NCBI GenBank assembly: GCA_964531165.1
Contig: CAZHEA010000117.1
Location: 1 to 7,891 of the forward strand
Source of the DNA: SZUA-229 sp964531165
Lineage (GTDB): Bacteria > Pseudomonadota > Gammaproteobacteria > SZUA-229
Reading direction: 5' to 3'
Length of the DNA stretch: 7,891 bases
The notes beneath the pieces are model-generated. The model had not been told where the DNA came from. It worked only from the letters and a program-made list of their open reading frames with translations, and made no database searches. Shown here piece after piece: positions 1 through 5,054 of the stretch; within the stretch, counting starts at the first letter, position 1; each line of letters begins with the position of its first letter. A program made the translations under genes and the position numbers.

Positions 1-15
1 TGCAACTTTTTTCAT
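1..15 (-). CDS. soxA: Start of an exported protein gene, probably soxA (partial)
   Basis: Only the first five codons (Met-Lys-Lys-Val-Ala) are inside the window, reading leftwards from an ATG at 15-13. An AAGG ribosome binding site stands 8 bases before the start, and the two lysines followed by hydrophobic residues fit the beginning of a Sec signal peptide. The gene follows soxZ by 49 bases on the same strand with no terminator between them. In many Sox clusters the gene after soxXYZ is soxA, the heme-bearing partner of SoxX, and SoxA is exported. The name therefore rests on gene order alone; soxB or another secreted protein is possible. Confidence 0.5.
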
Positions 16-64
16 AATTTTTACCTTATAGTTATGTTCTGAGGTTTTGATTAAGTCAATAAGC

Positions 65-379
65 TTATTTGATTTTAGCTTCTACTGAATCGCTAGCGCC
101 TTTATTATCCACCCAGCTCATTTTTAGAGTGTCACCAGCTTTGGCACCACTAAATTTAAATGAAAGGTATGGATTTTTAGAGATAGCAGTACCCCAGTCA
201 GCACTTAATACAGTGTTGCCGTTGTGGCTGCACGTAACTTCTTGAATGAAGTGAGCAGGAAACTTTTTACCTGTTTTTTTATTCTTACGCATGCCGGTTT
301 CCATTGCATGGCTGATCAGTGCTTTAACCACTGTTGTGCCATCTTTAACCTTAGCGCGTACTTTAATTGATTTTGCCAT
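65..379 (-). CDS. soxZ: SoxZ, thiosulfate-oxidation carrier partner
   Basis: This is the 104-residue SoxZ subunit of the SoxYZ carrier, which holds the thiosulfate-derived sulfur while SoxAX, SoxB and other Sox enzymes act on it in the periplasm. Family hallmarks are visible: HAMETGMRK at about 24-32, KKFPAHFIQEV near 38-48, SADWGTAISKNPYLSF near 59-74 and SWVDNKG near the end. Length is normal for the family. There is no signal peptide, as expected, because SoxZ is thought to be exported together with Tat-targeted SoxY. The start at 379 is supported by GAGGAA 7 bases upstream. It is the third gene of soxX-soxY-soxZ, 51 bases after soxY. I see no truncation or missing motif. Confidence 0.97.
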   Translation of the reverse strand: MAKSIKVRAKVKDGTTVVKALISHAMETGMRKNKKTGKKFPAHFIQEVTCSHNGNTVLSADWGTAISKNPYLSFKFSGAKAGDTLKMSWVDNKGASDSVEAKIK

Positions 380-402
380 TATTTAATTCCTCTAAGAGAT
401 AG

Positions 403-430
403 TACCTTCAGGGATATTCCCCATCAGGTA
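403..430 (-). promoter_or_regulatory. Nested inverted repeat between soxY and soxZ
   Basis: Directly after the soxY stop codon the transcript can fold: outer arms TACCT (403-407) and AGGTA (426-430), inner arms GGGA (411-414) and TCCC (418-421) around a 3-base loop. No run of U follows, so it is not a normal rho-independent terminator. A processing or stability element that tunes SoxY against SoxZ levels is one reading. The stem is short with internal loops of 3-4 bases, so chance is not excluded. Confidence 0.4.
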
Positions 431-901
431 TTAGCCGCCGCAGCCGCCGATAGTAACTTTAACTTCTTTCTTTGCGCTGTATAGTTTGCCGTTGGCTTTA
501 ACAACAACAATCAGGTCAGATGTTTTACTCATTTTTACACGAGTTGAAACAAAACCTTCAGCACCTTTGCCCATATTGAATGTGGCAGTTAAAGGAGTGG
601 GGTTCTTAGAAATAAGCAGCGTGATTGACTCAGTGCCTGCAATTTTGCTAGTTACAGTGATGGGAACAACTGCACCATTTTCAGCAATCTCAGGGGCTTT
701 TAAAGTGATGTCAGAGCTAGCAGTTGTATCACTGCTGCCTAAAGCACCTTTAATAGCGGCGTTAGTGTCAGTTGACGCAAATGCTGCTTTTGGCCATGCG
801 GCCATGACAGCACGAGGAGTAATAAGACCTGCGCTTACAGCTACGCCAAATGCGCCGGCTGCTGCAGAGCTCTTAATAAAAGATCTACGTTTTGTGTTCA
901 T
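431..901 (-). CDS. soxY: SoxY, covalent sulfur carrier of thiosulfate oxidation
   Basis: SoxY carries pathway intermediates covalently on a cysteine close to its C-terminus. Here the 156-residue protein ends in GGCGG, placing the carrier cysteine at residue 154 on the usual flexible swinging arm. The N-terminus has a twin-arginine signal, KRRSFIK at 4-10, then a hydrophobic stretch. A likely cleavage site is after VMA (residue 34). This fits known Tat export of folded SoxYZ. The mature part shows the SoxY beta-sandwich pattern, including ITLLISKNPTPL near 93-104. The start at 901 has AAGG 8 bases upstream. It lies 18 bases after soxX and 51 before soxZ, so co-transcription is very likely. All key residues are present. 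Confidence 0.97.
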   Translation of the reverse strand: MNTKRRSFIKSSAAAGAFGVAVSAGLITPRAVMAAWPKAAFASTDTNAAIKGALGSSDTTASSDITLKAPEIAENGAVVPITVTSKIAGTESITLLISKNPTPLTATFNMGKGAEGFVSTRVKMSKTSDLIVVVKANGKLYSAKKEVKVTIGGCGG

Positions 902-919
902 TAGTTCTACCTTAAATTT

Positions 920-1294
920 TTATAACGAGTATATAAACTCAACAATTTTGTCTATTTCTTTGCCACTTAAGATTTCGTGGGGTCCGAATGGAGGCATAAT
1001 TGTGTTGGGGTTATTGCTACGTGCGTCACTAATTTGTGCGCGTAGCTTGCTCTTGTCAGGAAATCTGGCTTTCATTGCAAGCAATGGTGGCCCGATGTTA
1101 CCAGGTAGTTTGCCACCTTCAATCTGGTGGCATGCCAGGCAGTTACCTTTCTTTTTGTTAAAGGCAAGTTTTTTACCTTCTGCGCTTGCTGAAGCATCTT
1201 CCGCAACGGAAAGACTTGGCAATGCAAAAGCTAGTGTACCCAGCAATGCAGCAACTGTAGTTGCTGTAGAAATGGCCTTAGCGGTATGCCGCAT
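920..1294 (-). CDS. soxX: SoxX, mono-heme cytochrome c subunit of SoxAX
   Basis: SoxX pairs with SoxA in the periplasmic SoxAX cytochrome, which oxidatively joins thiosulfate to the SoxY cysteine. The 124-residue product begins with a Sec signal peptide (hydrophobic core about 8-26, probable cleavage after SVA at 31). One heme-c site, CLACH, lies at 52-56 with His56 as proximal ligand. IMPPFG at 99-104 supplies the distal methionine, Met100. GNIGPPL near 65-71 and the C-terminal helix EIDKIVEFIYSL match small class I SoxX proteins. The start at 1294 is fixed by a strong GAGGAG 6 bases upstream. As first gene of the soxXYZ row it should carry the operon promoter, but I see only weak sigma70-like matches upstream, for example TTGCTA (1509-1504) and TATGCT (1487-1482), 16 bases apart. 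Confidence 0.95.
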   Translation of the reverse strand: MRHTAKAISTATTVAALLGTLAFALPSLSVAEDASASAEGKKLAFNKKKGNCLACHQIEGGKLPGNIGPPLLAMKARFPDKSKLRAQISDARSNNPNTIMPPFGPHEILSGKEIDKIVEFIYSL

Positions 1295-1559
1295 AATTCA
1301 CTCCTCAGTGTTTTTGATTACGTGGAAAAAAAGGAACCAGCCTAATAGATAGCAATCAGATTATTTTTTAATCCATTCTCTCTGTAGATAATTGACTCAA
1401 TGTTGATTTTTTATATAAAAAAAAGCACCTAATCGATATCTTTACTAACTTGTTATTATTATGAGTTAGACTGGAACTGGTAGCATACTGAAAACAGCGT
1501 CGATAGCAAGAAAAATGTATGTCCATCAATATGTTACGTAAATCTAATATAAGCTAGGG

Positions 1560-3005
1560 CTAATGCTCCTGATTAGATTGTTTGTGCACCCGTTGGCTTA
1601 GTTCGTGTTTTCTTGATTCAAGTCGTTGAATCGTAAGCTTATTTAAGCCGGGTTGTTGAAGGGCGTTGTTGATTTGCTGATTGGCAAGATTCAGGTAACC
1701 TTCCAGCTCATATTCATAACTGGTCGCTTCAAGAGCCAGAGAAATATCACCTTTTGAGAAATATGCCTTCGCTAGAGTGCTGTATACGACAGATTGTTTT
1801 TTTGTACGCAGTTGCAAATTGAGCGTACTAATAGCCTGATCAATCTGTCCGTTATTAATTAATGTTTTCGCATAACGTATTGAGACAGGCAGGTAACTGG
1901 GTAGCAGTATGTCCATATTTTTTAAAATATTCAGAGCCGCTGTCGTATTATCATCTTCATTGTAGGCATCTGCCAGGGCAAGCTGAATCCAGGGGTGCGG
2001 ATTATTCTCACTTAGTGCCTTTAATATAGAAATTGCTTCAGCAGGTTGGTTGTTCTTTATATAGGCAATGCCCAGCGTGTATCGGGTTACGACATTAGTC
2101 TGCTCAGGCTTTAAGCCTTGCAGGTGTTTAACCAGGCGCTTCGATGACTGGCTCATGTCGACGAAAATACGTGCACGAATAAACTGAAAGTCGAGGCTGT
2201 CGTCAGGAAGTTTTCTATCTTCAAGGCTAATGCGATTTCTAGCTTCTGCAATACGCGTTGTGCTTAATGGATGGGTTCGCAGATACTCCATTTGCGCCAT
2301 GATGTTGTTTGATTCTGATTGCTGAAGCAGGGTTTCAAAAAAACCTGACATGCCAACGGGGCTGATTCCCGCATCACGCAATACGCCTATGCCGATACGG
2401 TCGGCTTCATATTCATTGGCGCGGGTAAAGTTTATTTGTGACTGCATTAATACCGCTGAGCCGCCATAAATAATCGCAGCACCGGCTTCAGGATTTTGCG
2501 ATGCGACCAGAATGCCCGCAAGAATGGTGGCGAGCATAGTCGCCGGGCTGGTATTCGATTCGGTCATGGCGCGGGCCAGGTGTCTTTGGGTGACGTGTGA
2601 TATTTCATGAGCCATAACGCCGGCGAGCTCGCTTTCATTTTTGGCTTCAATAATTAATCCGGTATGAAAGCCGATATTGGCATTAGGGCCGGCAAATGCG
2701 TTGATGCTGGATACTTTGATTACAAATACGCGAATTTTTTTATCCGGCTGACTACTATGTGAAATTAATTTCTGTCCGAGGTTGGTTATATAGTCATTAA
2801 CTTCCAGGTCGGTAACAAAAGGTACGGCGGCTTTAATCGACTGATAAAACTGCTGCCCCATAAGGGACTCGCGATAAGGGGTGAATTCCTGCTGAGTCGG
2901 ATCGCCCAGCTGCGGGAGTTCAGCGACGACAATAAGGGGAAAAATAAAGAGTATTGTAGAAATAAGTGATAGGAATAATGTTCTACAAGGAGCCGTTGAA
3001 TGCAT
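1560..3005 (-). CDS. bepA: BepA/YfgC-like periplasmic M48 metalloprotease with TPR repeats
   Basis: The 481-residue protein matches the BepA (YfgC) family in length and order of parts. These proteins are periplasmic zinc proteases and chaperones that help mature or degrade outer-membrane proteins such as LptD at the BAM complex. A signal peptide spans about 1-28 (IVVA before ELPQL). The zinc motif HEISH is at 133-137, followed by VTQRH. The third ligand is expected in NEYEADRIG, Glu198 (box 197-205). THPL at 244-247 provides His245, matching the switch histidine of E. coli BepA. TPR-like helices fill about 300-450. All catalytic residues are present. The ATG at 3005 is the only start that keeps the signal peptide, though its ribosome binding site is poor. 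It has its own promoter, and no obvious terminator separates it from soxX. The link to sulfur oxidation is positional only. Confidence 0.93.
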   Translation of the reverse strand: MHSTAPCRTLFLSLISTILFIFPLIVVAELPQLGDPTQQEFTPYRESLMGQQFYQSIKAAVPFVTDLEVNDYITNLGQKLISHSSQPDKKIRVFVIKVSSINAFAGPNANIGFHTGLIIEAKNESELAGVMAHEISHVTQRHLARAMTESNTSPATMLATILAGILVASQNPEAGAAIIYGGSAVLMQSQINFTRANEYEADRIGIGVLRDAGISPVGMSGFFETLLQQSESNNIMAQMEYLRTHPLSTTRIAEARNRISLEDRKLPDDSLDFQFIRARIFVDMSQSSKRLVKHLQGLKPEQTNVVTRYTLGIAYIKNNQPAEAISILKALSENNPHPWIQLALADAYNEDDNTTAALNILKNMDILLPSYLPVSIRYAKTLINNGQIDQAISTLNLQLRTKKQSVVYSTLAKAYFSKGDISLALEATSYEYELEGYLNLANQQINNALQQPGLNKLTIQRLESRKHELSQRVHKQSNQEH

Positions 3006-3040
3006 TTTTGCGAGCTTAATAAATTAGGTCTGATTGGATA

Positions 3041-3069
3041 ATTATACAAAAAAAGTTAACAGGTGTGAC
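3041..3069 (-). promoter_or_regulatory. Sigma70-type promoter for bepA
   Basis: On the minus strand a perfect TATAAT (3046-3041) lies 17 bases after GTCACA (3069-3064, four of six bases of the -35 consensus). Transcription would start near 3034, giving a leader of about 30 bases before the bepA ATG. It sits just after the dsrE2 terminator, so bepA appears independently expressed. Confidence 0.55.
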
Positions 3070-3094
3070 AGTGACTTTTCAGAATAGTGCAAAT

Positions 3095-3128
3095 AAAAAA
3101 ACCACTTACATGAATGCAAGTGGTTTTT
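3095..3128 (-). terminator. Rho-independent terminator of dsrE2
   Basis: Arms AAAAACCACTT (3097-3107) and AAGTGGTTTTT (3118-3128) pair perfectly over 11 bp around a 10-base loop. Read on the minus strand the stem runs into seven T residues. It lies 56 bases after the dsrE2 stop codon and before the bepA promoter. On the plus strand the T-run is only five bases, but the hairpin could also act weakly in that direction. Confidence 0.8.
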
Positions 3129-3183
3129 CGGATAGATTAAAAACGGCCAGGCGATTTTTAATCAACGCTTAATCTTCTATTAT

Positions 3184-3696
3184 TTAGATAAATAGTGATT
3201 GAGTCGCATCTGATGATTCTTCGAAGTACGTTGCAGCACCTACATAGTCAACACCATCAATAAATACAGCTGTGTCATAACCGAATAGTTCAACTGTCAT
3301 CTGACAGGCGAGGAATTTAACTTCAGCTTCCTGACAAAGTTCACGCAGTTCAGCAATGGTTGCAACACCACAGTTGGAAATCGTTTTCTTCATTAATGTA
3401 GTTGCGATGCTATCCATGAAAGGGATATTCCACATTACATTAGGAATCTTAGGGCCAAAGTCGATTTTTCTTAACCACTGAGGGCCCATAGGCATTTTCA
3501 TTGGCATAGACGGGTTACCCGTAGGTGTAACTTTTAATGAACCGGTGTCTTTTAACAGCAGGTTAAGGCCGTAGAAAGTGTAAAAAATTGACACATTCAT
3601 GCCCAGTGCAGCTGCGGTGCTCGCTAGAATGAACGGAGGGTATGCCCAGTCAAGTGTGCCTTTAGTTGCGATGATAGTCAGCTTGGGATCGCTCAT
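3184..3696 (-). CDS. dsrE2: DsrE2-type sulfur-trafficking protein (DsrE/DsrF-like family)
   Basis: This 170-residue cytoplasmic-type protein belongs to the DsrE/DsrF/DsrH-like family, in the DsrE2 branch. In sulfur oxidisers DsrE2 is encoded near tusA and a rhodanese, and these proteins pass persulfide sulfur towards the Dsr or sHdr machinery. Features seen are the Rossmann-like opening LTIIATKGTLDWAYPP (6-21), FYTFYGLNLL (38-47), a methionine/proline-rich stretch (62-72), CGVATIAELRELC (109-121) and LACQMT (129-134), where Cys131 is the conserved sulfur-binding candidate. Cys109 and Cys121 are further thiols. There is no signal peptide; mild hydrophobicity near 17-33 may allow membrane contact, which is unproven. 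AGGAG 9 bases upstream fixes the start. It is a single-gene unit with its own terminator, divergent from the rhodanese. Databases may label it peroxiredoxin family protein. Confidence 0.9.
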   Translation of the reverse strand: MSDPKLTIIATKGTLDWAYPPFILASTAAALGMNVSIFYTFYGLNLLLKDTGSLKVTPTGNPSMPMKMPMGPQWLRKIDFGPKIPNVMWNIPFMDSIATTLMKKTISNCGVATIAELRELCQEAEVKFLACQMTVELFGYDTAVFIDGVDYVGAATYFEESSDATQSLFI

Positions 3697-3839
3697 GTGA
3701 TTTCTCTCCTCAATTAAGATTGGCTAAAATTGGCTATGCTGCTGGGTATCGCGCTGATGCTAAAGACGCCAGTTTGTTGCCGTAAAAACCAAATTTTTAT
3801 AAAATTAGTCGATCGTATTAGTTTTCAAAGTATAACCAT

Positions 3840-3851
3840 ACATTCGAATGT
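3840..3851. promoter_or_regulatory. Perfect 12-bp palindrome ACATTCGAATGT, possible operator
   Basis: The palindrome is exact and lies 11 bases upstream of the candidate dsrE2 -35 element, a common place for an activator or repressor. I do not recognise the binding protein. Confidence 0.35.
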
Positions 3852-3924
3852 GAATAAAAGGCAAGTCTTACGATAATATTTTTTTAGTCAAGCAGATAAA
3901 AGGTTGATGGTTAATCGGAAGAGT

Positions 3925-3940
3925 TGTGATGGGCATCACT
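3925..3940. promoter_or_regulatory. CRP/FNR-family-like binding site
   Basis: TGTGA-N6-TCACT matches nine of ten conserved positions of the CRP consensus TGTGA-N6-TCACA. The same centre also reads as TGAT-N4-ATCA, the FNR/Dnr core, with a non-consensus flanking base on each side. Its inner 14 bases form a GTGATG-GG-CATCAC inverted repeat. The centre at 3932.5 would be about 41.5-42.5 bases before a start site driven by TTTATA (3963-3968), a class II activator position for the rhodanese promoter. Which regulator binds cannot be told from sequence alone. Confidence 0.45.
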
Positions 3941-3986
3941 TTAAGTTATTGAAATATAATGCTTTATAAGTGGTGTTTGAAAATAG

Positions 3987-4008
3987 GAAAGAAGTTGCGA
4001 AAGAAGTT
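3987..4008. repeat. Tandem 10-mer GAAAGAAGTT, period 12
   Basis: GAAAGAAGTT occurs exactly at 3987-3996 and again at 3999-4008, separated by GC. Paired direct repeats near one helical turn are typical of response-regulator binding sites, but the purine-rich sequence could also be chance in an AT-rich leader. Confidence 0.35.
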
Positions 4009-4127
4009 AAAAAAGTGCATTAGATGTGACTAATGTAGCACAAATCTATTTCAGGCCTTGCTAATATAGGTGTAATGATGAGAAAATCACGTCAATATTG
4101 AAATTTTACTATATAGGTGCGAATGCA

Positions 4128-4448
4128 ATGTTTGGTGTAAAAGAGCTTGATGTTAATACGCTTCAGTCTTATCTGGACGAAGGTAAAAAAATTCGTTTAT
4201 TGGACGTGCGTGGTATAGGTGAGATGGCTCAGGGAATGATTCCCAATGCGGAAAAGCTGCCTTTGCATACATTACCGGCCCGTTTAAATGAAATTGAGCA
4301 GGATGAGATGACGGTGCTTTATTGTCGTAGCGGCGCCCGATCTGCACAGGGCGTGGGTTTTATGGCGCAGCAGGGGTTTGATAATGTTTATAATTTGCGC
4401 GGTGGAATTATTGCCTGGGCACAAAATGGTATGCCGTTAATGTCATAG
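4128..4448 (+). CDS. Single-domain rhodanese sulfurtransferase
   Basis: The 106-residue protein is a single rhodanese domain of GlpE-like size, a cytoplasmic enzyme that carries sulfane sulfur as a cysteine persulfide. LLDVRG at 24-29 is the CH2A-type box, and the active-site loop CRSGARS at 66-72 has catalytic Cys66 and Arg71. NLRGGIIAW near the C-terminus is the usual closing motif. I chose ATG 4128 because AGGTG stands 8 bases upstream; a TTG at 4098 would add ten residues but lacks a good ribosome binding site. There is no signal peptide. The gene stands alone between a divergent dsrE2 and a terminator. Given that neighbour, transfer of sulfur to or from DsrE2 (usually through TusA, not seen here) is a reasonable role, but it is inferred. 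Confidence 0.93.
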   Translation: MFGVKELDVNTLQSYLDEGKKIRLLDVRGIGEMAQGMIPNAEKLPLHTLPARLNEIEQDEMTVLYCRSGARSAQGVGFMAQQGFDNVYNLRGGIIAWAQNGMPLMS

Positions 4449-4489
4449 AATATGCGTTGTAAAAATTAATAATCGAGCGTATACAAATT

Positions 4490-4524
4490 ATAAAAGGCAC
4501 CCATCATGGGTGTCTTTTATTTTG
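4490..4524 (+). terminator. Rho-independent terminator after the rhodanese gene
   Basis: A 14-bp stem runs from ATAAAAGGCACCCA (4490-4503) to its partner at 4507-4520, with one G-T pair and a 3-base TCA loop. It is followed by further T residues to 4524. The flanking A and T runs make it potentially bidirectional. It lies 41 bases after the rhodanese stop. Confidence 0.85.
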
Positions 4525-4629
4525 CCTGAATAACTTTATTTTTCACCGAAAATATAGATCATATGCTTGCCGGGCCTGGGGAAAAACCGGTGCTTTTCGT
4601 TCTGTCTTCTGTGATGTAAACCATATGAA

Positions 4630-4641
4630 TTGTCAGGATTA
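4630..4641. repeat. Direct repeat TTGTCAGGATTA, copy 1
   Basis: The same 12 bases occur exactly at 4976-4987. The similarity continues with GCA after two differing bases in both copies. A second shared word, ATATGAAACG, follows each copy (4705-4714 and 5006-5015), though at different distances (75 and 30 bases). Confidence 0.55.
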
Positions 4642-4975
4642 GCGCAAGAAGATATAACATCAAAGCCAATGCTGTATCTCAGTCAATTTATAAATCAAAA
4701 CCTCATATGAAACGAATGTAAAAACAAAAGTAATTTAATTTGATGTGCTTACCGGCGTAAATATTCCATTTTTTTATAGAATATAAGAGTTTCGTTAAAT
4801 AATTATATGCGAAAAATATATCACCCGTTTGTTTGATAAATTCAGGTTTTTGTACTAAAAGTCTATTAAACAGGCGCTTTTAGCGTTTATTTGGTTGACT
4901 TTAGCAGGGCGTTTTGAGATTGTCAGCTCACGCAAGGGCTCGCTCAAATCTGATTTTTTTTCAGGTCTAAATAAG

Positions 4976-4987
4976 TTGTCAGGATTA
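4976..4987. repeat. Direct repeat TTGTCAGGATTA, copy 2
   Basis: This is the second exact copy, 68 bases before the FadL-type start codon and therefore in the promoter or leader zone. It begins with a -35-like TTGTCA, but no -10 element stands at normal distance. Confidence 0.55.
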
Positions 4988-5054
4988 CAGCACTAAAATT
5001 TTTATATATGAAACGCAAATAAAATGCGTATAACTCCAATTGAGGATCACAATT

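Larger units (their letters stand above)
3697..4127. other. Divergent control region between dsrE2 and rhodanese
   Basis: I find no convincing gene in these 431 AT-rich bases. For dsrE2 the best promoter guess on the minus strand is TTGAAA (3828-3823) with TTTTAT (3804-3799), spacing 18. For the rhodanese, TATAAT (3955-3960) or TTTATA (3963-3968) lie just downstream of a CRP/FNR-like dyad. A 12-bp palindrome, a tandem 10-mer and an imperfect dyad (GTGC-ATTAG at 4015-4023 against CTAAT-GTA-GCAC at 4030-4041) also occur. The density of symmetric motifs suggests regulation of both genes. Confidence 0.5.
4525..5054. other. Long gene-free leader region upstream of the FadL-type gene
   Basis: About 530 AT-rich bases hold no reading frame with coding character on either strand. 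The longest small frame I noted is an 18-codon ATG frame at 4563 without a ribosome binding site. Several weak promoter-like pairs exist, for example TTGATA (4833-4838) with TAAAAG (4856-4861), spacing 17, and TTGACT (4895-4900). CGCT-TTT-AGCG (4875-4885) is a small dyad. Two exact repeats link its left and right parts: TTGTCAGGATTA and ATATGAAACG. A small RNA or a multi-site promoter is possible, but nothing proves it. Confidence 0.5.

Noticed and set aside
486..1352. Long open frame on the plus strand (288 codons)
   Set aside because: It lies antisense over soxY and soxX, both of which have ribosome binding sites, signal peptides and diagnostic motifs. The frame has no family motif and is a shadow.
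1417..1424. T8 run on the minus strand as a bepA terminator
   Set aside because: No stable GC-containing stem lies immediately upstream of the run.
2786..3049. Minus-strand frame of 87 codons overlapping the bepA start
   Set aside because: It overlaps the signal peptide and N-terminus of bepA in another frame, has no ribosome binding site and no recognisable product.
4025..4042. Second CRP-like site TGTGA...GCACA
   Set aside because: The half-sites are eight rather than six bases apart, and the right half departs from TCACA.
4098..4127. TTG 4098 as rhodanese start, adding ten residues
   Set aside because: It has no good ribosome binding site, and ATG 4128 has AGGTG at 8 bases and the normal domain boundary.
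4153..4347. Minus-strand frame of 64 codons inside the rhodanese gene
   Set aside because: Fully antisense to a clear rhodanese domain, with no independent support.
4563..4619. 18-codon frame starting ATG 4563 in a locally GC-richer patch
   Set aside because: It has no ribosome binding site, no known small-protein character and is too short to support.
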